From the NCBI GenBank assembly GCA_016217925.1, contig JACRFK010000009.1, positions 1 to 33,190 of the forward strand: a stretch of 33,190 bases of DNA. The letters are read 5' to 3'. Positions 9,072 to 17,839 of the stretch are shown here, one piece after another (position 1 is the stretch's first letter; the number at the start of each line of letters is the position of its first letter). The position numbers and the translations under genes are program-made. The notes below the pieces were generated by a model, which saw only the letters and a program-made list of their open reading frames with translations, ran no database searches and was not told the DNA's origin. Source of the stretch: Candidatus Kaiserbacteria bacterium (GTDB lineage Bacteria > Patescibacteriota > Minisyncoccia > Phycocordibacterales > UBA2100).

Positions 9072-10073
9072 ATGGAAGACCAAATTCTCATTCGCGTAAA
9101 AGAGGCTATAGAAACAAGGGTATTTCCCGGCTGCGTCATCGGCGTTGTTCGGACGAATGGGGAGCGGGAGGTGATGCCGTTTGGACACTTTACTTACGAA
9201 AGTGGCTCACCGTCGGTCCTCGAGAACACCATGTACGACATGGCATCGGTGACAAAATCGATTCCTGTCGCTTCACTTGCCCTTACGTTGATTCAGAAAG
9301 GGAAATTGCGGCTTGAGGATGCGGTAGTGAAATATCTGCCTGAACTGAAGAACGATTACGGTGCAACTGTCCGGGACCTTTTGACCTACCGTGTGAAAGG
9401 TGTTCGGCTCTCGACGCTACGCGACAAAATTCCCGATGAAGTCTTGAAAATTGTTTTCGAAAACGGATTTGAAGGGCCGCCCGGGAAACATTTGTATACG
9501 AACATTCCTGCGTTCTTGCTCGGCATCATTCTCGAACGGGTGGCGGGCGACACACTCGATGCCCTCGCGCAGGAATATTTCTTCGGTCCGCTCGACATGA
9601 AGGACACGACATTCTTCCCCGATGTTCGACTTACGAAGTCGAACATTCCGCCGACGGAGGTTGTTTCAGGTCTAGAAGTTCGCGGCATTGTCCACGATGA
9701 AAGCGCGCGCGTCTTCGCGCGCGCGGGGCGGGCCGTCGGCCACGCGGGAGTATTCTCGACCGTGCCCGATATCCTGAGATTCCTAGAAGCTTTGTTACAA
9801 GGAAAGTATCCGAACGTTATGAGCGGCGCACAGAAAGGGCTGGGCTGGCAGCGCGCCGAATCATGGTTCATGGGCACGCATTTTGGCGAAGGCGCTTTTG
9901 GCAAGACTGGCTTCACCGGCACATCGGTCGCCGTTGATCCGGAGCGCGGCATCGCATTCGTCGTTCTCTCGAATCGTACGTACCCGACGCGCCCACCCGA
10001 TGCCGCTTCACTCACATCTACCATCAACCGTTTCCGGATCGACATTGCCGACATTATTTTCGAGGGCAGATAA
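9072..10073 (+). CDS. Beta-lactamase-family serine hydrolase (class C-like)
   Basis: MASVTKS SxxK motif, FPGCVIGVV, VGHAGVFST. Confidence 0.85.
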   Translation: MEDQILIRVKEAIETRVFPGCVIGVVRTNGEREVMPFGHFTYESGSPSVLENTMYDMASVTKSIPVASLALTLIQKGKLRLEDAVVKYLPELKNDYGATVRDLLTYRVKGVRLSTLRDKIPDEVLKIVFENGFEGPPGKHLYTNIPAFLLGIILERVAGDTLDALAQEYFFGPLDMKDTTFFPDVRLTKSNIPPTEVVSGLEVRGIVHDESARVFARAGRAVGHAGVFSTVPDILRFLEALLQGKYPNVMSGAQKGLGWQRAESWFMGTHFGEGAFGKTGFTGTSVAVDPERGIAFVVLSNRTYPTRPPDAASLTSTINRFRIDIADIIFEGR

Positions 10074-10083
10074 ATAAAGGGCT

Positions 10084-10110
10084 GGCGCCGGAGGGGATGC
10101 CTCCAGCGCC
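10084..10110 (-). terminator. Terminator of the minus-strand orphan gene
   Basis: Minus-strand hairpin GGCGCTGGAGG...CCTCCGGCGCC followed by AGCCCTTTATTTA. Confidence 0.65.
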
Positions 10111-10129
10111 AAGCATCCGTCGGTCGGCA

Positions 10130-10315
10130 TCAGCTGACCGCGAGTGCTTCATTCCGTGCGGCGTTACTTTCAGCTGCCGCCCGAAAACCCTCCATGAAGG
10201 CGACATTATCGGGCTCCGCTGGGTCCACGGTCGGCGTCCAGCTGGTAAAGCCGGCAAGCCACTTGGACCAATTTTCCGTCTTGAAGCCGTACGGATTCAA
10301 CGTTCTCTTCTGCAT
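10130..10315 (-). CDS. 61-aa hypothetical protein with own promoter, SD and terminator
   Basis: MQKRTLNPYGFKTENWSKWLAGFTSWTPTVDPAEPDNVAFMEGFRAAAESNAARNEALAVS; SD GAGAGGA upstream of ATG. Confidence 0.6.
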   Translation of the reverse strand: MQKRTLNPYGFKTENWSKWLAGFTSWTPTVDPAEPDNVAFMEGFRAAAESNAARNEALAVS

Positions 10316-10367
10316 AGGCGTATCCTCTCTTCGGTCTTCATCACGTTAAACGCCGTGACCAATGTAG

Positions 10368-10395
10368 AGAATAGACCCCCGCAGGTGGAAGTCAA
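10368..10395 (-). promoter_or_regulatory. Promoter for the 10130..10315 gene
   Basis: Minus strand TTGACT (10395-10390), 16-bp spacer, TATTCT (10373-10368). Confidence 0.6.
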
Positions 10396-10508
10396 CGACA
10401 TTAAATCTTTTAGGCAAACGTGCTACTGATCCGTATCACGCCGTTGCTCGGACGAAATGCGAACGAGCTCGCATTTCGAATCCTCACTAGGCGTGATAGA
10501 ATGGCTTA

Positions 10509-12365
10509 ATGTGTGGCATTTTTGCATACACCGGCAAGAAGGGGAAAGATGCGGGCGGAGTATTGCTCGACGGCCTGCTTTCTCTTGAATATCGCGGCTA
10601 TGACTCGGCGGGGATATTCGTCCCCGAGTCGGGGAGCGTGCGAACGCCGGGGGCAGTGGCAGAACTCCGCAAGAAAATGCCCAAGGATTTCAAAGGCAAA
10701 AGCGGTATCGCGCATTTGCGCTGGGCGACACACGGGGAGCCAACCGAAAAGAATGCCCATCCGCACAGGAGCTGCGACGGCGAAATATGGGTCGTGCACA
10801 ACGGCATCATCGAGAATTTCAAGGAGTTGAAAGCGAAGCTTGTAAAAGCGGGTCACACATTCAGTTCGGACACCGATACCGAGGTACTCACGCACCTTGT
10901 GGAAGAACATCTGAAGAATCAGTCCGCCGAAGGCGGATCCTCCTCCGGAGGAAAGGGTTTCGAGAAAGCCGCGCTTGCCGCTCTGAATGAAGTCCGTGGG
11001 ACCTACGGCATCGCGCTTCAATACAAAAAAGAACCGGACCGCATCATCGCCGCACGCATGGGCAGCCCGATAGTCCTGGGGCTCGGCGACGGGGAGCACT
11101 TCATCGCGAGCGATCCGACCCCCATTCTTCCGCACACTCGCAAGGTCGTTTTTCTCGAAGACGGGGAAGTCGCGGTCATTTCGCCGGATGAGCACCGGAT
11201 TTTCAAGCTCGACTCTACGAAAGTGAAGCGCGATGCCACCGATATTGATTGGAGTGCGGAGGCGGCGCAGAAAGGCGGCTACGAACATTTCATGCTGAAA
11301 GAAATAATGGAAGGGCCGGAGGTAGTAGAAAATACTTTGCGCGGCAGGCTCATTCCCGAGAAAGGGCTGGCGAAGCTTGGGGGGTTGGAAACCGTCGCCA
11401 AAAAGCTGGAAACGATAGAGCGCATCATCGTCGTCGCGTGCGGCACGGCTTCGTACGCGAGCCTCGTCGGCGAGTACATGTTGGAGGAATACGCCGGTAT
11501 TCCTGTGGAGGTGGAGCTAGGGTCCGAATTCCGGTATCGAAAATCTGTCATCAATGAACGCACGGCCGTGCTCGCCATCTCCCAATCCGGTGAGACTGCG
11601 GACACTCTTGAAGCGCTCCGTGAAGGCAAGCGGCGTGGAGCGCTCACGCTGGGCATTGTGAACGCCGTCGGCAGCACAATAGCGCGCGAGACGGACGCAG
11701 GAGTCTATAATCACGCGGGGCCGGAAGTGAGCGTTGCTTCGACCAAGGCGTTCCTTTCGCAGCTCACAGCGCTCGCACTTTTTACGATATTCCTTGGGCG
11801 GCAGCGTGGGATGACGGCTGCGCAAGGCAAAGAGATCGCGCGTGCGCTCAAAGAGCTCCCGAAAAAGATCCAGGCAGTGCTCGATACAAAAGAAAAGATA
11901 GAGAAGCTGGCCAAAAAATATGCTCATTCGCGTGATTTCCTCTACATCGGCCGCAAATACAATTATCCCATCGCATATGAAGGCGCCATCAAGCTCAAGG
12001 AAATCTCCTATATTCACGCGGAAGGTTGCGGCGCGGGTGAGATGAAGCACGGGCCCATCGCAATGATAGATGAGAACTTTCCGACGATGGCCATCGCGCC
12101 CAAGGACAGCATGTACGAAAAGATGATATCCAACATCCACGAGATAAAAGCGCGCAAGGGGCCGGTCATCGCTGTCGCGACGGAAGGGGACAAAGAGATT
12201 ACAAAACTTGTGGACGACGTCATGTATGTGCCGGAGACGCTTGAAATGCTCTCGCCGATTTTGAATGTCGTCCCACTCCAACTCTTTGCCTACTATTTCG
12301 CAAAGGAAAAAGGCTTAAATGTCGACCGCCCCCGCAATCTCGCGAAGTCAGTAACGGTCGAATAA
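10509..12365 (+). CDS. glmS: Glutamine-fructose-6-phosphate aminotransferase (isomerizing)
   Basis: [12 protein letters not shown]-terminal Cys, [19 protein letters not shown] domains, C-terminal [11 protein letters not shown]. Confidence 0.97.
   Translation: MCGIFAYTGKKGKDAGGVLLDGLLSLEYRGYDSAGIFVPESGSVRTPGAVAELRKKMPKDFKGKSGIAHLRWATHGEPTEKNAHPHRSCDGEIWVVHNGIIENFKELKAKLVKAGHTFSSDTDTEVLTHLVEEHLKNQSAEGGSSSGGKGFEKAALAALNEVRGTYGIALQYKKEPDRIIAARMGSPIVLGLGDGEHFIASDPTPILPHTRKVVFLEDGEVAVISPDEHRIFKLDSTKVKRDATDIDWSAEAAQKGGYEHFMLKEIMEGPEVVENTLRGRLIPEKGLAKLGGLETVAKKLETIERIIVVACGTASYASLVGEYMLEEYAGIPVEVELGSEFRYRKSVINERTAVLAISQSGETADTLEALREGKRRGALTLGIVNAVGSTIARETDAGVYNHAGPEVSVASTKAFLSQLTALALFTIFLGRQRGMTAAQGKEIARALKELPKKIQAVLDTKEKIEKLAKKYAHSRDFLYIGRKYNYPIAYEGAIKLKEISYIHAEGCGAGEMKHGPIAMIDENFPTMAIAPKDSMYEKMISNIHEIKARKGPVIAVATEGDKEITKLVDDVMYVPETLEMLSPILNVVPLQLFAYYFAKEKGLNVDRPRNLAKSVTVE
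10923..10952 (+). repeat. GS-linker palindrome, copy 2 (inside glmS)
   Basis: TCCGCC-GAA-GGCGGA / TCCTCC-TCC-GGAGGA; in frame as [10 protein letters not shown]. Confidence 0.85.
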
Positions 12366-12371
12366 AACGAA

Positions 12372-12413
12372 AGCGCCACCGACAGGATGCCGATGGGCTT
12401 CCGTTGGTGGCGT
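12372..12413. terminator. Bidirectional terminator-like hairpin between glmS and the minus-strand gene
   Basis: CGCCACCGAC ... GTTGGTGGCG; minus strand followed by CTTTCGTTTTATT. Confidence 0.6.
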
Positions 12414-12419
12414 TGGGCG

Positions 12420-12800
12420 TTAGGCCCTTGTTAAGTCGATTCGCCGGAATCTGATGCGGCCCCGCAGGTCAATGCAGAACAATCGGGTTTGAAGGACCTT
12501 TGTCGGTCCGATGATGTGCATGACGTTGACATCTTCTCGACCCCACGGCCGGTTGTCCCCAGGACGTTTGGTGCTGATGTAGCCGACCTCAAGGCGATAG
12601 GGTTCGTGCCCAGAATCTTTTTTCTGGACACGTCCCTTGAAGTCGACTTGATGAACGTCGAACTTAAAGGGATCTTCGAACGCGAGTGGGCCGGCCGCAA
12701 GGTCGATCCAACCGTATCCTTTCCCGAACAACTTTCCGGGAAGCGGAAGCACTACGCTCAGCGCGCGCAATGTTCCTTCGGTCATTTTCATCGCTGGCAT
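12420..12800 (-). CDS. Hypothetical protein (~126 aa) with structured leader
   Basis: MPAMKMTEGTLRALSVVLPLPGKLFGKGYGWIDL...; GGAG SD 6 nt upstream of ATG at 12800; distal TTGACT-17-CATAGT promoter. Confidence 0.55.
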   Translation of the reverse strand: MPAMKMTEGTLRALSVVLPLPGKLFGKGYGWIDLAAGPLAFEDPFKFDVHQVDFKGRVQKKDSGHEPYRLEVGYISTKRPGDNRPWGREDVNVMHIIGPTKVLQTRLFCIDLRGRIRFRRIDLTRA

Positions 12801-12804
12801 GTTC

Positions 12805-12883
12805 AACTCCGCTCGGGAGTTCGGTCCAGACCATTCTGTACCGGCTGTCGCTCGGACAGCGGAACAGAGCCAAATTATTGGCT
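12805..12883 (-). promoter_or_regulatory. Structured 5' leader with three perfect hairpins, one containing the SD
   Basis: Minus strand: AGCCAA-TAAT-TTGGCT, GCTGTC-CGAGC-GACAGC, AACTCC-CGAGC-GGAGTT. Confidence 0.55.
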
Positions 12884-12938
12884 ATATTACGCCGTCCGGG
12901 ACATTCTGCGCGAACTATGGTGCTTGGCCTCCAATAAG

Positions 12939-13991
12939 TCAAATCTTGATGATTTTTTCCCACGGGCGGCCGGCGACACCGAAATGCCCGTATGCTGCGG
13001 TTTCCCGGAAGATGGGGCGGCGTAAACCGAGGCGGTCTTGGATGGCGCGGGGGCGGAAGTCGAAGTGTTTCGTGACAATCTTGGTCAGGTTTTTACCTTT
13101 CTCATCGAACGCTTCTATCATGACGGGCTCAATGCGGCCGATTGCGTACGCGACCGATACCAAAGCTTTCTTCGCGTAGCCGTTCGCCACGAGGTTTTTC
13201 GCAACGAAACGGCACATGTAGGCGGCCGAGCGGTCTACCTTGGTCGAGTCTTTACCGGAAAATGCGCCGCCGCCGTGCGGCATGACACCGCCGTACGTGT
13301 CCACCATTATCTTGCGTCCCGTCAGGCCCGCATCCGCCGCGAATCCGCCGAGAATAAATTGCCCCGTCGGGTTTACCAGTATCTCGACGTGTTTTAAATC
13401 ACCCAGTACCGGCCGGAAGAGGTGGATAATGAGCTGTTTGCGTATCTCTTCCTGCGAGACTTTCTTGTCGTGTTGGGTGGAGCAAAGCGCGGTGATAACT
13501 TTACCGTTGCTTATGGTTACCTGAGTCTTGCCGTCGGGGCGAAGCCACTTAAGCGTGCCGTCGCGGCGGAGCTTTTCGAGACGGCGTGCGAGTGCATGCG
13601 AAAGGACGACGCCGAGCGGAAGCATTTCTTTCGTCTCGTTCGTCGCGTAGCCGTACATGATGCCCTGGTCGCCTGCGCCGCCGGTATCCACTCCCATCGC
13701 AATGTCGGGGGATTGTTTGGCTATCGTATTGAATACTTTGAGCTTGTCGGTATAGCCGATGTCGCGGTACACCTTGCGGGCGATTTTCTCAAAATCTATT
13801 TTCGCTTTCGTCTTCACTTCGCCGCCGAGCATGAGCGTGCCGTGGCTGCCGAACGATTCGACCGCGACGCGGCTTAAGGGATCCTGCGCGAGGCATGCGT
13901 CGAGGATAGCGTCTGATATTTGGTCGCACACTTTGTCGGGATGTCCTGAGGTTACGCTCTCTGTCGTATAACGTTCGAGTGAATGGAACAT
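12939..13991 (-). CDS. metK: S-adenosylmethionine synthetase
   Basis: [53 protein letters not shown]. Confidence 0.97.
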   Translation of the reverse strand: MFHSLERYTTESVTSGHPDKVCDQISDAILDACLAQDPLSRVAVESFGSHGTLMLGGEVKTKAKIDFEKIARKVYRDIGYTDKLKVFNTIAKQSPDIAMGVDTGGAGDQGIMYGYATNETKEMLPLGVVLSHALARRLEKLRRDGTLKWLRPDGKTQVTISNGKVITALCSTQHDKKVSQEEIRKQLIIHLFRPVLGDLKHVEILVNPTGQFILGGFAADAGLTGRKIMVDTYGGVMPHGGGAFSGKDSTKVDRSAAYMCRFVAKNLVANGYAKKALVSVAYAIGRIEPVMIEAFDEKGKNLTKIVTKHFDFRPRAIQDRLGLRRPIFRETAAYGHFGVAGRPWEKIIKI

Positions 13992-14236
13992 GGCAATTAA
14001 ATATATATAAACGATTAATCTCCCTTGTAAGGGAGATTCTCTTTGACGGGTATCTCCCCTTATGGGGCTGGATGGGGCACCGTATTCTTTCGAATTGGTT
14101 GCCGGCGGGTCATTGAGCCAGAACTCTCACCGCGCTCTTGATACATATGGGGGGTGTGCGGGCATTCTAGCAAGGTCATTTCCTTCGTGCAATCCCGCTC
14201 TTTACCCGGAAAGGGCGGGATGCAATACTACTCGGC

Positions 14237-14809
14237 ATGCGCAAAATCATTCTCGCTTCCGTCTCGCCGTGGCGCAAGAAGATACTTACAGAGGCGGGCA
14301 TTCCGTTCGCTGTGGAAGAAAGCGGATACGTGGAGGATATGAGCATCCCGCTTGCACCGCGCGTACTCGCGCGGCGTCTTGCGCTCGGCAAAGCAGAGGC
14401 AGTAGCCAAACGGCACAAAGACGCAGTTGTGATTGGCGCCGACACATTTGCGGTATTCCGCGGCAGGCTTCTGGGTAAGCCACACACCCTAGCGCGCGCT
14501 ACGGAGATACTCATGATGTTGAGCGGTAAAACGCACACACTTCTCACCGGATTCGCCATCGTTGATTCCAAGACCGGCCGGCATGTCTCGAAAACGGTTG
14601 CGACGCGTGTCACATTCCGCACATTATCGCAGGCCGAGATTTCTGCGTACGTAAAGACAGGTGAGCCGCTCAAGGCCGCCGGCGCGTATGTCATTCAGGG
14701 GAAAGGTGCGAGGCTGATACAAAAGACCACGGGAGACCGTAACAACATCGCCGGCTTACCGCTTGCGGCAGTACTTGAAGCGCTAGGAAAATTCGGCGTG
14801 GGGGTATAA
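14237..14809 (+). CDS. maf: Maf family nucleotide pyrophosphatase
   Basis: ILASVSPWRKKIL, IGADTFAVFRG, GKPHTLARATEIL, GAYVIQGKGA. Confidence 0.93.
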   Translation: MRKIILASVSPWRKKILTEAGIPFAVEESGYVEDMSIPLAPRVLARRLALGKAEAVAKRHKDAVVIGADTFAVFRGRLLGKPHTLARATEILMMLSGKTHTLLTGFAIVDSKTGRHVSKTVATRVTFRTLSQAEISAYVKTGEPLKAAGAYVIQGKGARLIQKTTGDRNNIAGLPLAAVLEALGKFGVGV

Positions 14810-14821
14810 TGTTTCTCAACC

Positions 14822-15811
14822 ATGGCCCATACACTAAAGAAGGTTGTACGCATCGGCGGAGGAAGCGGCGGATACACGCTTTTGCGCGGGCTCAAGGCTT
14901 TTCCGCTCGATATCACGGCGGTTTTCACCTCGTTCGATTCGGGCGGATCGGCAGGTGTCTTGCGCGATGAATTCGGCATTTTGCCGCCGGGCGATGTGCG
15001 CCGCGGCCTGCTCGCGCTTGCAGATGAAGGGCAGGCGGAAATCCTCAGGGAACTTTTCCAATATCGTTTTTCCGCCAAAGGCGGATCCGCCTCCGGCGGA
15101 AACAACGGTCACAGCGCACTCCATGGCCACAGCTTCGGCAACCTTTTTCTCGCGGCGCTCTCTTCCATATACGGGGGAGAAATAGAGGGCATCCGTAAAG
15201 CGTCCGAGCTGCTCAATATCAAAGGCAAAGTCCTGCCGGTGTCATTGGATAAATCGCATGTGCACGCGGTACTGGAAGACGGCAGCGAGATAGTCGGCGA
15301 GACCAACATCGACATTCCGAAACACGACGGCAATTTGCGCATCAAGAATGTATTTCTCGAACCAATAGCACACATTTACGAGGAGACGGACAGGGCGATA
15401 CGCGAGGCCGACCTCATCGTCATCGGTCCGGGGGATCTCTACTCGTCGCTCGTCCCGACACTGTGCGTGGGGGGAATGCAGGAGGCGCTTCGCGCGAGCA
15501 AAGGGAAGAAAATCGCCGTCTGCAATCTGATGACCAAATGGGGAGAGACGCACGGGTTTGCGTGCTCGGACATGATAAAAGAGCTATTGCATTACAGCGG
15601 TCTCGAGAAATTTGATTACGTCATCTGCAACACGCAGACGATGAGCCCCAAGCTTGCCGCGGCGTACGAGGAGGAAAAGAAGTACCCGATGAAATGCGAC
15701 GCCGCTTTGAACGACCTCGCAAAGAACGTCATTACCGGGGACTTCTTCTCCGAGGCTGATATCGCGCGGCACGATTCCGAGAAGATTGCAAAGATCATCT
15801 CGGAGCTGTAA
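14822..15811 (+). CDS. yvcK: YvcK/CofD-like gluconeogenesis factor
   Basis: RIGGGSGGYTLLRGLK, SFDSGGSAGVLRDEFGILPPGDVRRGLLAL, GHSFGNLFLAAL. Confidence 0.93.
   Translation: MAHTLKKVVRIGGGSGGYTLLRGLKAFPLDITAVFTSFDSGGSAGVLRDEFGILPPGDVRRGLLALADEGQAEILRELFQYRFSAKGGSASGGNNGHSALHGHSFGNLFLAALSSIYGGEIEGIRKASELLNIKGKVLPVSLDKSHVHAVLEDGSEIVGETNIDIPKHDGNLRIKNVFLEPIAHIYEETDRAIREADLIVIGPGDLYSSLVPTLCVGGMQEALRASKGKKIAVCNLMTKWGETHGFACSDMIKELLHYSGLEKFDYVICNTQTMSPKLAAAYEEEKKYPMKCDAALNDLAKNVITGDFFSEADIARHDSEKIAKIISEL
15071..15100 (+). repeat. GS-linker palindrome, copy 3 (inside yvcK)
   Basis: TCCGCC-AAA-GGCGGA / TCCGCC-TCC-GGCGGA; in frame as SAKGGSASGG. Confidence 0.85.
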
Positions 15812-15820
15812 CCTTTACAT

Positions 15821-16288
15821 ATGAAAACGCATGCATGGTGGGGAATTATCATCCTTCTTTTTATCGTCATCGTCGTTCTTGCGTGGGTGCTTTTTGCGAT
15901 GCCCGCACGCGTCGAAGCGCCCACGGCCACCTCCACGCCGGCCGTTGCAACGTCGACGCAGCCGCTTTCTGCCCGCGTGGTTGTTACTTCGCCGAAGGCC
16001 AATGCAACCGTGGGGAATATTTTTGTCGTATCGGGGTCAGCTCCGGGTCCGTGGTACTTTGAGGCCTCATTTCCCATCAAAATCGTTGACAAAGTCAACA
16101 ACTTCATCGGGCGGGGAATCGCTCAGGCACAGGGGGAGTGGATGACGACGGACCAGGTCACGTTTACCGCGACGGTCACCCTTGACGGCACGTATTCCGG
16201 ACCTGCGACCGTCGTACTTTTGCGCGATAATCCGTCGGGAATGCCGGAAAACGACGACTCCGTTTCGGTACCTATCGTGATACAGTAG
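15821..16288 (+). CDS. Membrane-anchored Gmad2-domain protein
   Basis: N-terminal TM; SPKANATVGN...VSGSAPGPWYFEASFPIKIVD...EWMTTDQVTF...LRDNPSGMPENDDSVSVPI. Confidence 0.85.
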   Translation: MKTHAWWGIIILLFIVIVVLAWVLFAMPARVEAPTATSTPAVATSTQPLSARVVVTSPKANATVGNIFVVSGSAPGPWYFEASFPIKIVDKVNNFIGRGIAQAQGEWMTTDQVTFTATVTLDGTYSGPATVVLLRDNPSGMPENDDSVSVPIVIQ

Positions 16289-16297
16289 GTCGCTCGA

Positions 16298-16393
16298 CAG
16301 GCGTTGCCTTTTTCCGTCGCTATCTGCGGCTGCCGCCGCAGCGCTCGGTCTCGGCCCCGTCGGGCCTGCGAAGCCGGAAAAAGGCAACGCCTG
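16298..16393. repeat. Cloverleaf-like palindrome E1
   Basis: Perfect 19-bp arms CAGGCGTTGCCTTTTTCCG / CGGAAAAAGGCAACGCCTG enclosing hairpins CTGCGGC-TGCC-GCCGCAG and GGCCC-CGTC-GGGCC. Confidence 0.85.
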
Positions 16394-16418
16394 CGCTCGC
16401 TGTGGTACGATTGCCCAA

Positions 16419-17081
16419 ATGCAAAGATTCGACGAACGAAGGGGGCGTGCCAAAAAACTCGTTGCGTATCTCAAAAAGGCGTATCCGGTACCCAAAAGCG
16501 AATTGAGGCACAGGACCCCTTTTCAGTTCGTCGTTGCGGTCATGATGTCGGCGCAGTGTACCGACAAAGTCGTGAACCGTGTGACAGACAAACTTTTCAA
16601 GAAATATATAACCGCCCTCGACTTTGCTCGGGCTAAACCGAAAGATTTAGAAAAAGAAATATCGTCGGTCACATTCTTCCGCAACAAGGCGAAAGCAATT
16701 ATTGCTGCGGCGAAGAAAGTAGAGAAAGATTTCGGGGGGAGGGTACCGCGAACGGCAGAAGAGTTGCGGACACTTCCCGGTGTCGGCTATAAAACGGCGC
16801 ATGTGATTCTCGGCGAGCTCTATGACAGCTGGGAAGGAATACCGACTGATACGCACGTGAAGCGTTTCGCCAAGCGATTTGACCTGACTGATAACGAAGA
16901 CCTCACGAAAATATCTAAAGACCTTGAAGCGCTCGTTGCGAAAAAAGACTGGAAGTACGTCAACAACGGCCTGGTTCTCCACGGCCGATACATTTGCCCC
17001 GCGCGCCCGCACGACTGCCTCATGCATCCGCTCACGAAGCTTTGGCCTCAGGCTGGGAAGAGGTGGCCGAAGGTAAAGTAG
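16419..17081 (+). CDS. nth: Endonuclease III-like HhH-GPD DNA glycosylase
   Basis: MMSAQCTDKVVN, LPGVGYKTAHVILGE, PTDTHVKRFAKR; degenerate Fe-S motif. Confidence 0.93.
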   Translation: MQRFDERRGRAKKLVAYLKKAYPVPKSELRHRTPFQFVVAVMMSAQCTDKVVNRVTDKLFKKYITALDFARAKPKDLEKEISSVTFFRNKAKAIIAAAKKVEKDFGGRVPRTAEELRTLPGVGYKTAHVILGELYDSWEGIPTDTHVKRFAKRFDLTDNEDLTKISKDLEALVAKKDWKYVNNGLVLHGRYICPARPHDCLMHPLTKLWPQAGKRWPKVK

Positions 17082-17107
17082 CAAGTCTGTATCTAACTAA
17101 ATAGAAC

Positions 17108-17134
17108 GAAACCGTGACAGCGTGCCACGGTTTC
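17108..17134. terminator. Terminator hairpin between the convergent nth and XRE genes
   Basis: GAAACCGTG ... CACGGTTTC perfect 9-bp stem followed by TTGTTTG. Confidence 0.65.
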
Positions 17135-17170
17135 TTGTTTGTGCCACCTATTGGCGGTCTTGAGAACGGG

Positions 17171-17713
17171 TTATTTCCGGACCTTGCGCTTGGCCTGCGC
17201 GAACTCGATGACCTCGTGCTCGGCCGGTTGCTGTTCCTGCTCGGGCGCGATGCTCTCGGCCAACTTGACGAAGCTACGGCGAACGTTCGGGTCCTTCATC
17301 CGCGAGAATGCCGTTATAAGCGCGAGCCCGTCGGGCGTCGCAAGGCACTCGTTCACGTAGGCCGGAGACGGTGCTTCGGCGGCCGTCTGAGCACCCTTCC
17401 ACGTCGAATTCGGGTGGAACTCGACCGGAGCGCCTTCGAAGAAGAACGACACGGGTACTTGCAGGATATGCGACAGTTGCTGCATGCGAGACGCACCGAT
17501 GCGATTGGTGCCCTTCTCGTATTTCTGCACTTGCTGAAAGGTCAGCCCGAGCGCATCGCCGAGCTTCTCCTGCGACATCGAAAGCATCATCCGCCGCATG
17601 CGGACCTTCGAGCCGACGTGTACGTCGACCGAATTCGGCCCCTTCTTCTTGGTTGCGCCGATTTTCGCCTTCGTCTTCGCCTTCGCTTTTGCAGTCGTCT
17701 TGGCTATCGCCAT
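17171..17713 (-). CDS. XRE/Cro-type HTH regulator of alphaproteobacterial type
   Basis: GPNSVDVHVGSKVRMRRMMLSMSQEKLGDALGLTFQQVQKYEKGTNRIGASRMQQLSHILQVPVSFFFEGAP; SD GAGGGG upstream of ATG 17713. Confidence 0.88.
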   Translation of the reverse strand: MAIAKTTAKAKAKTKAKIGATKKKGPNSVDVHVGSKVRMRRMMLSMSQEKLGDALGLTFQQVQKYEKGTNRIGASRMQQLSHILQVPVSFFFEGAPVEFHPNSTWKGAQTAAEAPSPAYVNECLATPDGLALITAFSRMKDPNVRRSFVKLAESIAPEQEQQPAEHEVIEFAQAKRKVRK

Positions 17714-17767
17714 GATGGCAATCCCCTCACTTGTGTTGGAACAAAAATACCGGCTGGTAGCCGGGCG

Positions 17768-17782
17768 TCGGAAGTCTTCCGA
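17768..17782. promoter_or_regulatory. 15-bp perfect palindrome downstream of the XRE gene's -10; candidate operator
   Basis: TCGGAAG-T-CTTCCGA; on minus strand follows TTGCAT-17-TATGGT (extended -10 TGC). Confidence 0.4.
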
Positions 17783-17839
17783 TCTCGCATACCATAGCAC
17801 ACAATATCGCGAAATGCAATACCCCAGTTTTGTTCAAGT

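Noticed and set aside
10400-10508. glmS ribozyme upstream of glmS
   Set aside because: The apparent -10 is 6 nt before the ATG, leaving no leader, and no ribozyme core was recognised.
14941-14960. GGCGGATCGGCAGG in yvcK as another GS palindrome
   Set aside because: It encodes the conserved family motif SFDSGGSAGVLRDEFG and has no palindromic structure.
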